From JASHPR01 sp963842355 (GTDB lineage: Bacteria > Actinomycetota > Actinomycetes > Streptosporangiales > Streptosporangiaceae): DNA of 64,000 nt. Numbering within the stretch: position 1 is the first letter of the stretch; the number at the start of each line of letters is the position of its first letter. A program made the position numbers and the translations under genes. Location of the stretch: the NCBI GenBank assembly GCA_963842355.1, contig CAWJGC010000010.1, positions 62,001 to 126,000 on the forward strand. The letters are read 5' to 3'. Positions 8,166-16,349 of this stretch are shown in pieces. A model generated the notes under the pieces. That model was not told where the DNA came from and made no database searches. It saw only the letters and a list, made by a program, of their open reading frames with translations.

Positions 8166-9344
8166 TCACGGCCGGCGGTCCAGGCCGACGTAATTCTCGG
8201 CCAGGGAGGTCGCCGCGGCGTCCGAGCTGCACACGTAGTCGAGGTACGAGTGCTGCAGGCGACGATCGTAGGCGTCGTAGTGATCGAACGAGTGCAGCAG
8301 CGTCGTCATCCACCAGGAGAAGTGCTGGGCCCGCCAGACGCGGCGCAGGCAGGCCTGCGAGTACCCGTCCAGCAGCGTCGCGTCGCCGGCCGAGTACCAG
8401 GCGGCCAGCGCCTCGGTCAGCACGCGGGCGTCGAAGGCGGCCAGGTTCAGGCCCTTGGCGCCGGTCGGCGGCACGATGTGAGCCGCGTCCCCGGCCAGGA
8501 ACAGCCGCCCGAACTGCATGGGCTCGGCCACGAAGCTGCGCATCGCGGTGATGCCCTTCTCCAGCACCGGCCCGGTGGACAGGCTCCACCCGGGCACGGT
8601 CTCCAGCCTGGCCCGGAGCTCCGCCCAGATCCGCTCGTCCGGCCAGGCGGCGATGTCCTCCCCCGGGGCCACCTGCAGGTAGAACCGGCTCAGCCCGGGG
8701 CTGCGCATGCTGTGCAGGGCGAAGCCCCGGTCACTGCTGGAATAGATCAGCTCCTCCGAGGACGGCGCCACCGCGGCCAGCGCCCCGAGCCAGCCGAACG
8801 GGTATTCCTTGTCAAAGAACCGGAGCACTCCCGGCGGGATCGCGTCGCGGCACACCCCGTGGAAACCGTCGCAGCCGGCGATGAAGTCCGCTCGCAGGGT
8901 CATGCGCTCGCGGCGATGGGTGAACGAGACCTCCGGATGCGACCCTTCGATCCCCTCGGGCACGACGTCCGCGACCTCGAACAGGATCTGCCCGTCCGCC
9001 GCGAGCCTGGCCGCGATCAGGTCCTTCACCACCTCCTGCTGGCCGTACACGGTGATCGCCCGGCCGGGTACCAGCTTCTCGAACGCGATCCGGTGGCCCT
9101 GCCCGCCGAAGCGCAGCTCGATGCCGTGATGGACCAGGCCCTCACGCAGCATCCGCTCCCCCGCGCCGGAGCTGACCAGCGTGTCGACGGTGCCCTGCTC
9201 CAGCACGCCGGCCCGGACCCGGTGCTCGACGTAGTCGCGGCTGCGGGCCTCGACCACCACCGAAGCGATGCCGCGCAGGTGCAGCAGGTGGGACAGCAGC
9301 AGCCCGGCCGGCCCGGCGCCGACGATCGCCACTTGAGTACGCAC
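8166..9344 (-). CDS. pobA: 4-hydroxybenzoate 3-monooxygenase
   Basis: This 392-residue flavoprotein matches the usual PobA length of about 394. It has the N-terminal dinucleotide fold VAIVGAGPAGLLLSHLLH, the central GCDGFHGVCR fingerprint that contacts FAD and NAD(P)H, and the C-terminal GDAAHIVPPTGAKGLNLA ribityl-binding motif. The ARSRDYVEHRVRAG and LEQGTVDTL segments are characteristic of PobA among group A hydroxylases. It converts 4-hydroxybenzoate to protocatechuate using NAD(P)H and O2 in the cytoplasm. The GTG at 9344 has AGGAG 6 bases upstream; a longer in-frame start adds 29 basic, unconserved residues. No protocatechuate ring-cleavage genes are adjacent. gabT is transcribed divergently. 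Confidence 0.93.
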   Translation of the reverse strand: MRTQVAIVGAGPAGLLLSHLLHLRGIASVVVEARSRDYVEHRVRAGVLEQGTVDTLVSSGAGERMLREGLVHHGIELRFGGQGHRIAFEKLVPGRAITVYGQQEVVKDLIAARLAADGQILFEVADVVPEGIEGSHPEVSFTHRRERMTLRADFIAGCDGFHGVCRDAIPPGVLRFFDKEYPFGWLGALAAVAPSSEELIYSSSDRGFALHSMRSPGLSRFYLQVAPGEDIAAWPDERIWAELRARLETVPGWSLSTGPVLEKGITAMRSFVAEPMQFGRLFLAGDAAHIVPPTGAKGLNLAAFDARVLTEALAAWYSAGDATLLDGYSQACLRRVWRAQHFSWWMTTLLHSFDHYDAYDRRLQHSYLDYVCSSDAAATSLAENYVGLDRRP

Positions 9345-9502
9345 CCGCCGCTCCTTCCGGGCATTCCGGCTCCGCCGCCATTGAGAGGATAGGCCCGCCG
9401 CGCTCCGAACGGCAGTGCGCATGGCGGGCATCCTGGCCCGGCGGCCCGGCCCGGGCCACGGCTTCCCGCCTCTGCCCTACCCGCCGGTCGTGCCCTATCG
9501 TC

Positions 9503-10864
9503 ATGGTCATGACCGCAACCAGCACCCCGGGCGGCCCCGGGCTCGCCCAGGAACGCCGCCTCGTCACCGAGATCCCCGGGCCCGCGTCGCGGGAGTGGCT
9601 TGACCGACGGCAGCGCAGCGTGGCCCGGGGGCTCAGCCACGTCCTGCCGGTATTCGTGACCGCCGCGGGCGGCGGCGTGGTCATCGACGCGGACGGCAAC
9701 TCGCTGATCGACTTCGGCTCCGGGATCGCCGTGACGTCGGTGGGCAACAGCGCCGAGCTCGTCGTCGAGCGGGTCACCGAGCAGGTGGCGCGGTTCACGC
9801 ACACCTGCTTCATGGTCGCGCCGTACCGGGGGTACGTGGAGGTCTGCGAGGAGCTGAACCGGCTCACGCCGGGAGACCACGACAAGCGGTCCGCCCTGTT
9901 CAACTCCGGGGCCGAGGCGGTCGAGAACGCGGTCAAGATCGCGCGGCACGCGACCGGCCGGACCGCGGTGGTGGTGTTCGATCACGCCTACCACGGGCGC
10001 ACCAACCTGACCATGGCGATGACCGCCAAGAACATGCCCTACAAGCAGGGCTTCGGGCCGTTCGCCAGCGACGTCTACCGGGTGCCGATGGCCTACCCGT
10101 TCCGCTGGCCCGGCGGCCCGGCCGCCTGCCAGGCCAGGGCCCTGGACGTGGTCACCGGCCTCATCCACACCCATGTCGGCGAGCAGAACGTCGCGGCCGT
10201 GGTGATCGAGCCGATCCAGGGCGAGGGCGGCTTCGTGGTGCCGCCGGACGGGTTCCTGCCCGGGCTGGCCGCCTACTGCCGCGACAACGGCATCGTGTTC
10301 GCAGCCGACGAGATCCAGTCCGGGTTCTGCCGCACCGGGGACTGGTTCGCCTGCGATCACGAGGGCGTGGTGCCGGACCTGGTCACCACGGCCAAGGGCA
10401 TCGCGGGCGGGCTCCCGCTGGCCGGAGTGACCGGGCGCGCCGGGATGATGGACGCGGTACACCCTGGCGGTCTCGGCGGCACCTACGGCGGGAACCCGGT
10501 CGCCTGCGCCGCCGCGCTCGGCGCGATCGAGACCATGGGCAAGGAGGACCTGCCCGCCGCGGCTCGCCGCATCGGCGACGTCATGCTGCCGCGGCTGCGC
10601 AAGCTCGCCGAGGCCCATCCGGTCATCGGCGACGTGCGGGGCCGGGGCGCGATGATCGCCATCGAACTGGTCCGGCCCGGCACGCTGGAGCCGGACGCGG
10701 CCACGACGGCCAGGGTCGCCCAGGCCTGTCACGCGGCCGGCCTGGTGGTGCTCACCTGCGGCACGTTCGGCAACGTGCTGCGGTTCCTGCCGCCGCTGGT
10801 CATCGGGGAGGCCCTGCTCGACGAGGGGCTGTCGATCCTCGAGCAGGCGTTCGCCGGCCTGTAG
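9503..10864 (+). CDS. gabT: 4-aminobutyrate aminotransferase
   Basis: This is a 453-residue class III PLP aminotransferase. The PLP lysine is in TTAKGIAGGLPLAGVTGR (about residue 296), the aspartate is in FAADEIQSGFCRTG, and the phosphate-binding loop is NSGAEAVENAVKIAR. The DHAYHGRTNLTMAMTAK stretch and EPIQGEGGFVVPP are typical of GabT. It transfers the amino group of GABA to 2-oxoglutarate, giving succinate semialdehyde. Two ATG codons six bases apart can serve as the start. With the aminotransferase and semialdehyde dehydrogenase at 13-16 kb it suggests catabolism of GABA, beta-alanine or polyamines. It ends just before a strong hairpin. Confidence 0.92.
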   Translation: MVMTATSTPGGPGLAQERRLVTEIPGPASREWLDRRQRSVARGLSHVLPVFVTAAGGGVVIDADGNSLIDFGSGIAVTSVGNSAELVVERVTEQVARFTHTCFMVAPYRGYVEVCEELNRLTPGDHDKRSALFNSGAEAVENAVKIARHATGRTAVVVFDHAYHGRTNLTMAMTAKNMPYKQGFGPFASDVYRVPMAYPFRWPGGPAACQARALDVVTGLIHTHVGEQNVAAVVIEPIQGEGGFVVPPDGFLPGLAAYCRDNGIVFAADEIQSGFCRTGDWFACDHEGVVPDLVTTAKGIAGGLPLAGVTGRAGMMDAVHPGGLGGTYGGNPVACAAALGAIETMGKEDLPAAARRIGDVMLPRLRKLAEAHPVIGDVRGRGAMIAIELVRPGTLEPDAATTARVAQACHAAGLVVLTCGTFGNVLRFLPPLVIGEALLDEGLSILEQAFAGL

Positions 10865-10872
10865 ACGGCGAG

Positions 10873-10903
10873 GTGGCCACCGCCCCGGGCGGGCGGTGGC
10901 CAC
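10873..10903. terminator. 13-bp stem hairpin between convergent genes
   Basis: The arms at 10873-10885 and 10891-10903 are a perfect 13-bp inverted repeat with a 5-base loop. It sits 9 bp after the gabT stop and 22 bp before the stop of the convergent secreted-protein gene, so it can end transcription from both sides. There is no T-tract, which is usual for high-GC actinomycete terminators. Confidence 0.75.
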
Positions 10904-10924
10904 GTCAGCCAGTGGGCGGCGCCG

Positions 10925-11548
10925 TCAGAGCGTCGGCGTGCCGAGCGTCAGCGAGATGGTGTTGCCCGGCCCGGGCAGGGTCAGGTTGATCAGCAGGGTC
11001 GCCAGCCCGCAGTGCGAGAAATGCGGGATCGTGTAGGTCCCCGACAGCGAGCCGCCCAGCCCGAAGGTGAAGCCCGGCTGCGAGGACACGGTGATCGTCG
11101 CCGGGGACGTCTCGCAGGACCTGCCCACGGGGATGTTGAGCCCCGCGACGTTCAGCCTGGTCAGCTGCAGGCTCTCCTTGGCGGTCGTGGTCACGGTGTT
11201 GGCGTTGAAGTTGAACGTGCCGGTGGCCGGCCCGTCCTGGATCATCTGCATCGTCGCCGTGACCGGCACGAGTCCCAGCTCCTTGAACGACCCGGTGGCG
11301 GCCGGGAGCGTCAGGGTCCCGGTCAGGGTCGAGGTGGTCAGGTCCGCCGACGTGCTCAGCGTGCCCGGACCGAGGGAGATCGTCGAGTCGATCGCCTTGA
11401 TGAAGGTGCTCCCGGTGACCGGGTACGTCAGGGTGATCGTCTGGTCGGCCGGGGCCGACCGGCTGGCGAGGGCCGGGGCGGCGCTGAGGCCGATCCCGGC
11501 GGCCACGACCGAGGCCGTGGCGACGAACAGCATTAATGGTCTGCGCAT
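10925..11548 (-). CDS. Secreted beta-rich protein of unknown function
   Basis: The 207-residue product has a clear Sec signal peptide (MRRPLMLFVATASVVAAGIG then LSAAPALA, cleavage near residue 28). The mature protein of about 180 residues is rich in Thr, Ser, Gly and Leu. It has no catalytic motif that I recognise and is probably all-beta. Two cysteines (in GRSCETSP and FSHCGLA) could form a disulfide outside the cell. The ATG has AAGGAG 11 bases upstream. It is transcribed divergently from the Ada/AlkA gene and shares with it a promoter region that carries a palindrome. Conserved secreted proteins of this kind are common in actinomycetes, but their role is not known to me. Confidence 0.7.
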   Translation of the reverse strand: MRRPLMLFVATASVVAAGIGLSAAPALASRSAPADQTITLTYPVTGSTFIKAIDSTISLGPGTLSTSADLTTSTLTGTLTLPAATGSFKELGLVPVTATMQMIQDGPATGTFNFNANTVTTTAKESLQLTRLNVAGLNIPVGRSCETSPATITVSSQPGFTFGLGGSLSGTYTIPHFSHCGLATLLINLTLPGPGNTISLTLGTPTL

Positions 11549-11618
11549 GGGGCGTTCGGCTCCTTCTCCGCGGTGGCACGGTTCGTGACGCCTGCCGGCA
11601 TCCTTTGCTACCGCCGAG

Positions 11619-11640
11619 TACGTTACTCGTGCGTAACATA
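11619..11640. promoter_or_regulatory. 22-bp palindrome TAnGTTAC-N6-GTAACnTA
   Basis: The half-sites GTTAC (11622-11626) and GTAAC (11633-11637) are perfectly inverted with a 6-base spacer, and TA pairs continue at both outer ends. The AT-rich palindrome in GC-rich DNA lies between the divergent secreted-protein gene (start 11548) and the Ada/AlkA gene. Size and symmetry fit a TetR- or GntR-type dimer operator. No cognate regulator is adjacent except the AraC-type domain of the Ada/AlkA protein itself, so autoregulation is possible. Confidence 0.5.
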
Positions 11641-11769
11641 GCCGCGCAATACTTCCCGGCGCACCCGCGAAACCCGTTTCCGTTGAGCGGGAACCTGGCC
11701 GCCCCCGGACCGGAGCGTCCGGCGGCGGGAGTGCCGGAGCCGGCCCGGCACCCCGCCGCCGGCCTGCTG

Positions 11770-13290
11770 GTGACTCCGGAACGGGAGGACGGCCGCCGCC
11801 TGTCCGGATCTGTCTGGCGCCTGGCCGCGACGTCCGGTCAGGATCGGTATGTGGCCAATTTCCGCGGGGTCGTGACGACGGGCATCTATTGCCTGCCGGC
11901 GCACCGCGGGTCCGGGCCGAATCCCGGCAACGTCCGCCCGTTCCTGCTGGCGGCGTCGGCGGAGGCGGCGGGGTTCCGGGCCTGCCTGCAGTGCCGCCCG
12001 TGGCGGGCGGAACCCTCGCCGAGCGGGCTGGGCCCGGAACTGGTCTGCCGGGCCGTCCAGCTGATCCTGGACGGGGCCCTGGACCAGGGCAGCGAACTCG
12101 ATCTCGGCCTTCGCCTCGGCCTGTCCGGCCGGCAGCTGCGCCGGCTGTTCGGCGAGCACCTGGGCGTGACCCCCGACCAGCTCGCCCGCTCGACCCGGGT
12201 GCACTTCGCGCGGCGGCTGCTCGACGACACCGACCTGCCGATCACCGAGCTGGCCTTCGCCGCGGGGTTCGGCAGCATCCGCCAGTTCAACCGGTCCTGC
12301 CGGGAGGTCTTCCGCGCTACCCCGGGTGAGCTGCGGGCCCGCCGCCGGGTACGGGACCGGCTCGTGGCCGACGGCGGCCTCGCGCTGCGCGTGCCGTTCC
12401 AGCCTCCGCTCGACTGGGACGCGATGCTCGGCGTCCTGCGGGCCCGCGCGATCCCGGGCGTCGAGCACGTATCGGCCGGCAGCTACCGCCGGACCGTGGT
12501 CATCGCCGGCGACCCGGGCGTCATCGAGCTGGCTCCGGAAAGCCGGGAGAACCTGGTGCTCCGCGTGCACCTGCCGCACTGGGCGGGCCTGATCCACCTG
12601 GTGCGGCGGGTGCGCCGGATCTTCAGCCTGGATGCGGACGCCGAGGCAGCCGACCGTGCTCTGGGCGGGGACCCGCTCCTCGCCGGGCTGATCGCCGCGC
12701 GCCCGGGAATGCGCCCCCCGGGGGCCTGGGATCCGTTCGAGGCCGCGACCGGCGTCATCGTGGCCGGGCCGGCCGATCCCGCCGATGCCGCCGATGCCGC
12801 CGATGCCGCGGTGATGATGCGGCGGATCACCGAACGTCACGGCCGTGAGGTGCCGGGCCTGCGCGCCCTCGGCCTCACCCACGCGTTCCCGGCGCCGCAG
12901 GAACTTGCCCAGGCCGACCTGCGGGGGCTCGGCCTGGGCGCGGCGCGCGTCGCCGCGATCCGGGGCCTGGCCCGGGCGGTCGCCGACCGCACGGTGGACC
13001 TTCGCCGCGCGGGCCGGCTCGAGACCCTGGCCGGCTCGCTGACCGCGATCCCCGGGATGACGGCCGCGGCCGCCCACGACCTGGCCATGCGCCTCGGCGA
13101 GCCTGACGCGTTCCCGGCCGAGAGCCCGGCGCTGCTGCGGGCGATGTCGGCCATCGCCGGGAGCGCCGTGACCGCGGCCGAAGCGGAGCGGACCGCCGGC
13201 CGCTGGCGGCCGTGGCGCGCCCACGCCGCCACGTACCTGCTGTACGGCGGGCAGGCTCCCCCGGCGCCCGCCCCGCCGCGGCGGACCTAG
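11770..13290 (+). CDS. Ada/AlkA-type DNA repair fusion protein with degenerate catalytic sites
   Basis: The domains in order are an Ada-like zinc domain (GVVTTGIYC, then AGFRACLQCRP), an AraC-type HTH (about residues 95-195), an AlkA N-terminal domain, and a HhH-GPD DNA glycosylase domain. The family removes alkylated bases and regulates the adaptive response. Key residues differ here. The usual CRPSC of the Ada site, which holds the methyl-acceptor and a zinc cysteine, reads CLPAH. The HhH signature PGIGPWTA reads PGMTAAAA. The residue aligned with the catalytic aspartate of AlkA (Asp238 in E. coli) is serine in FPAESPALL, near residue 451. The glycosylase is therefore probably inactive or altered. 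The start is uncertain: GTG 11770 is chosen, and GTG 11851 has the better ribosome site. The stop overlaps that of the convergent aminotransferase. Confidence 0.8.
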   Translation: MTPEREDGRRLSGSVWRLAATSGQDRYVANFRGVVTTGIYCLPAHRGSGPNPGNVRPFLLAASAEAAGFRACLQCRPWRAEPSPSGLGPELVCRAVQLILDGALDQGSELDLGLRLGLSGRQLRRLFGEHLGVTPDQLARSTRVHFARRLLDDTDLPITELAFAAGFGSIRQFNRSCREVFRATPGELRARRRVRDRLVADGGLALRVPFQPPLDWDAMLGVLRARAIPGVEHVSAGSYRRTVVIAGDPGVIELAPESRENLVLRVHLPHWAGLIHLVRRVRRIFSLDADAEAADRALGGDPLLAGLIAARPGMRPPGAWDPFEAATGVIVAGPADPADAADAADAAVMMRRITERHGREVPGLRALGLTHAFPAPQELAQADLRGLGLGAARVAAIRGLARAVADRTVDLRRAGRLETLAGSLTAIPGMTAAAAHDLAMRLGEPDAFPAESPALLRAMSAIAGSAVTAAEAERTAGRWRPWRAHAATYLLYGGQAPPAPAPPRRT

Positions 13291-14636
13291 CCCTCGTAGT
13301 AGCGGTCGACGACGGTGAAGGCCTCGTCCAGGATGGCCAGGCCCTCCTTGGCCTCGGCCTCCGACACCGTGCACGGCGGCACCGCGTGCAGCCGGTTGTA
13401 GTTGATGAACGGCATCAGCCCGCGGGTCCGGCACTGGGTCATGAGCTCGTTCATGGCCTCGGACGATCCCCCGTACGGGGCCAGCATGGCCCGCGTGTCC
13501 CGGTTGCTGACCAGGTCCAGCGCCCAGAACACGCCGAGCCCGCGCACCTCGCCGATCACCGGGTGCCGCGCGGCGAGCTCGCGCAGGCCGGGGCCGAGCA
13601 CCTCGGCGCCGATGCTGGCCGCGTTCTCCAGGATGCCCTCGTCCTTCATCGCGTCGATGGCCGCGACGATCGACGCGCAAGCCAGCGGGTGGCCCGAGTA
13701 GGTGAGCCCGCCGGGGAACACCCGCTCGTCGAAGGTCGCGGCGATCTCATCAGAGATGATCACCCCGCCGACCGGGACGTACCCGGAGTTCGCGCCCTTC
13801 GCGAACGTGATCAGGTCCGGCACCACGCCGTGCGGCTCGAACGCGAACCAGGCGCCGGTCCGGCCGAAGCCGCACATCACCTCGTCCGCGATGTACACGA
13901 TGCCGTACCTGTCGCACAGCTCACGCACCCCGGCCAGGTAACCGGGCGGCGGGACCAGCACCCCCGCGGTCCCCACGATCGTCTCGATCAGGATCGCCGC
14001 GATCGTGGCCGGGCCCTCGAAGATGATCACCTGCTCCAGGTGCTCGAGCGCCCGCTGGCACTCCTCCTGCTCGGTCGTGGCCCAGAACGCGGACCGGTAC
14101 AGGTACGGCCCGAAGAAGTGCACGTGCCCGGTGGCGAACTCGTTCGGCCACCGGCGCGGGTCCCCCGTGGAGGTGATCGCCGCCCCGGTGTTGCCGTGGT
14201 AGGAGCGGTAGAAGCTGAGCACCTTGCTGCGCCCGGTGTGCAGCCTCGCCATCCGGATCGCGTTCTCGTTCGCGTCGGCGCCGCCGTTGGTGAAGAACAC
14301 CTTCTCCATGCCGTCCGGCGCCAGCGCGGCGATCCGCGTCGCCGCCTCCCCGCGCGCCTCGTTGGCGTGCTGCGGCGCGATCGTCGCCAGCTTGGCCGCC
14401 TGCTCGGCGATCGCGGCGGTCACCCGGGGGTGCTGGTGGCCGATGTTGGTGTTCACCAGCTGGCAGGAGAAGTCCAGGTACCGCTGGCCGTCGTAGTCCC
14501 AGAAGCACGAGCCCTCGGCCCGCGCGATCGCCAGCGGCCGCAGGTTGCCCTGCGCCGCCCACGAATGGAACACGTGGGCACGGTCCATCGCGAGCACCTC
14601 GGCACCCCGTACCTGATCGGGTGTGCGTTCGGTCAT
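13287..14636 (-). CDS. Class III aminotransferase (beta-alanine/taurine:pyruvate type)
   Basis: This 449-residue PLP enzyme carries the Schiff-base lysine in ITFAKGANSGYVPVGG, the aspartate in VYIADEVMCGFGRTG, and the YRSYHGNTGAAI and FFTNGGADANENAIR motifs. The overall pattern is closest to omega-amino-acid:pyruvate aminotransferases that act on beta-alanine, taurine or similar amines, but the amine cannot be fixed from sequence. The next gene downstream on the same strand reading is preceded by mmsA, 18 bp away, whose product would oxidise malonate semialdehyde to acetyl-CoA. The pair therefore fits beta-alanine (pyrimidine) breakdown. The stop codon overlaps that of the convergent Ada/AlkA gene. 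Confidence 0.88.
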   Translation of the reverse strand: MTERTPDQVRGAEVLAMDRAHVFHSWAAQGNLRPLAIARAEGSCFWDYDGQRYLDFSCQLVNTNIGHQHPRVTAAIAEQAAKLATIAPQHANEARGEAATRIAALAPDGMEKVFFTNGGADANENAIRMARLHTGRSKVLSFYRSYHGNTGAAITSTGDPRRWPNEFATGHVHFFGPYLYRSAFWATTEQEECQRALEHLEQVIIFEGPATIAAILIETIVGTAGVLVPPPGYLAGVRELCDRYGIVYIADEVMCGFGRTGAWFAFEPHGVVPDLITFAKGANSGYVPVGGVIISDEIAATFDERVFPGGLTYSGHPLACASIVAAIDAMKDEGILENAASIGAEVLGPGLRELAARHPVIGEVRGLGVFWALDLVSNRDTRAMLAPYGGSSEAMNELMTQCRTRGLMPFINYNRLHAVPPCTVSEAEAKEGLAILDEAFTVVDRYYEG

Positions 14637-14654
14637 GACTGCCCTCCGTTCGGG

Positions 14655-16190
14655 TTATCGGTTCACCGGGAAGCCGAGGTTGACGCCGCCGTGGCTGGGG
14701 TCGAGCCAGCGCGAGGTGACGGCCTTGGCCCGGGTGTAGAAGTGCACGCCGTCGGGGCCGTACACGTGCGTGTCGCCGAACAGCGACGACTTCCACCCGC
14801 CGAACGAGTAGAACGCCATCGGCACCGGGATCGGCACGTTGACGCCGACCATCCCGACCTCGACCTCGTGGGTGAACCGCCGGGCGGCACCCCCGTCATT
14901 GGTGAAGATCGCGGTCCCGTTGCCGTAGGGGTTGTCGCTGACGACTCCGAGCGCGTCGTCGTAACTTGAGGCCCGGACCACCGACAGCACCGGCCCGAAG
15001 ATCTCGTCCCGGTAGCAGCTCATCGGCGGGGTCACGTGATCGAGCACCGAGGGGCCGAGCCAGAACCCGTCCGCCGCGCCGGTGACCGGGTGCTGGCGGC
15101 CGTCCACGGCGAGCACCGCGCCCTCGCGCACCCCGGAGTCCAGGTAGGACGCCACCTTGTCCCGGTGCGGCCCGGTGACCAGCGGCCCCATCTCGGAGCG
15201 CTCGTCGTCACCGGGGCCGACCCGCAGCCGGGCTATCCTGGCGGCGATCTTCTCGACCAGTTCGTCGCCGACCGGGTCGACCGCGACGACCACCGAGATG
15301 GCCATGCACCGCTCGCCGGCCGACCCGAAGCCCGCCGACACCGCCGCGTCGGCCGCGAGGTCCAGGTCGGCGTCGGGCAGGACCACCATGTGGTTCTTCG
15401 CCCCGCCCAGCGCCTGCACCCGCTTGCCCGCGGCGGTGCCGGTCTCGTAGATGTAGCGGGCCACCGGGGTCGATCCGACGAAGCTCACCGCCCGCACGCC
15501 GGGATGGGTCAGCAGCGCGTCGACCGCCTCCTTGGCGCCCTGCACGACGTTGAACACGCCGTCCGGCAGGCCGGCCTCGGCCAGCATCTCGGCCAGCATC
15601 AGGGAGGCGCTCGGATCCTTCTCCGACGGCTTGAGCACGAACGCGTTGCCGCAGCCGATCGCGATCGGGAACATCCACATCGGCACCATGGCCGGGAAGT
15701 TGAACGGGGTGATGCCCGCCACGACGCCGAGCGGCTGCCGGATCGAGTACGCGTCGACGTCGGTGGAGACGTTCTCCGAGAACCCGCCCTTGAGCAGGTG
15801 CGGTACCCCGCAGGCGAACTCGACCACCTCGAGCCCCCGGGACACCTCGCCGGCCGCGTCCGCGGCGACCTTGCCGTGCTCGGAGCTGATCAGCGCGGCC
15901 AGTTCGGCTCGCCGGGAGCGCAACTGCTCCCGGAACGCGAACAGCACGTCGGCGCGCTTGGTCAGCGACGCGTCCCGCCAGGCCGGCCAGGCGCTGGCCG
16001 CCGCCTCGACCGCGGCGCCGACCTCGGCCGCCGAGGCGAAGTCCACCGTCCCCGTGACCTGCCCGGTCGCCGGGTTGTAGATGTCACCGCGGTGCGCGGC
16101 CTCGCCCGCCCACGGCTTGCCGCCGATCCAGTGCGAACAGTGTTTCGTTGCCCGCTTCTCCGCGCTCCGCGCGTCGCTCGGCTGCTTCAC
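14655..16190 (-). CDS. mmsA: CoA-acylating methylmalonate-semialdehyde dehydrogenase
   Basis: This 511-residue aldehyde dehydrogenase has the MmsA signatures: NPATGQVTGTV near the start, PLGVVAGITPFNFPAMVPMW, the FVGSTPVARYIYETG nucleotide-binding region, and the catalytic cysteine in GSAGERCMAISV (about residue 290). It oxidises methylmalonate or malonate semialdehyde to propionyl- or acetyl-CoA with NAD and CoA. The GTG at 16190 has a GGGGTG site upstream and begins shortly before the conserved HWIGG. An in-frame start 28 codons earlier lacks a ribosome site. A PucR regulator is read divergently from the same 160-bp region and probably controls the mmsA-aminotransferase pair. Confidence 0.92.
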   Translation of the reverse strand: MKQPSDARSAEKRATKHCSHWIGGKPWAGEAAHRGDIYNPATGQVTGTVDFASAAEVGAAVEAAASAWPAWRDASLTKRADVLFAFREQLRSRRAELAALISSEHGKVAADAAGEVSRGLEVVEFACGVPHLLKGGFSENVSTDVDAYSIRQPLGVVAGITPFNFPAMVPMWMFPIAIGCGNAFVLKPSEKDPSASLMLAEMLAEAGLPDGVFNVVQGAKEAVDALLTHPGVRAVSFVGSTPVARYIYETGTAAGKRVQALGGAKNHMVVLPDADLDLAADAAVSAGFGSAGERCMAISVVVAVDPVGDELVEKIAARIARLRVGPGDDERSEMGPLVTGPHRDKVASYLDSGVREGAVLAVDGRQHPVTGAADGFWLGPSVLDHVTPPMSCYRDEIFGPVLSVVRASSYDDALGVVSDNPYGNGTAIFTNDGGAARRFTHEVEVGMVGVNVPIPVPMAFYSFGGWKSSLFGDTHVYGPDGVHFYTRAKAVTSRWLDPSHGGVNLGFPVNR

Positions 16191-16349
16191 CGTCTGGTCA
16201 CCCCAGTTCTCGTGCTGAACGTTCGCCGACGTAGCCAAGTCTGCCGCGAGCCCGGCCCGCCCGCCAAGAGACACTGTGTAAGGCCAGGACCGACTCAGGC
16301 TAACGTAGTGTCAGGAAAGCACTCGCGGAGCACCGGAGGGTGGCCTGGC

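Noticed and set aside
11623..13680. 685-codon open frame on the minus strand across the Ada/AlkA and aminotransferase ends
   Set aside because: Composition is typical of antisense frames in GC-rich genes, and both real genes are well supported.
13212..14969. 585-codon plus-strand frame across the aminotransferase and mmsA
   Set aside because: Antisense shadow of two conserved enzymes with no domain of its own.
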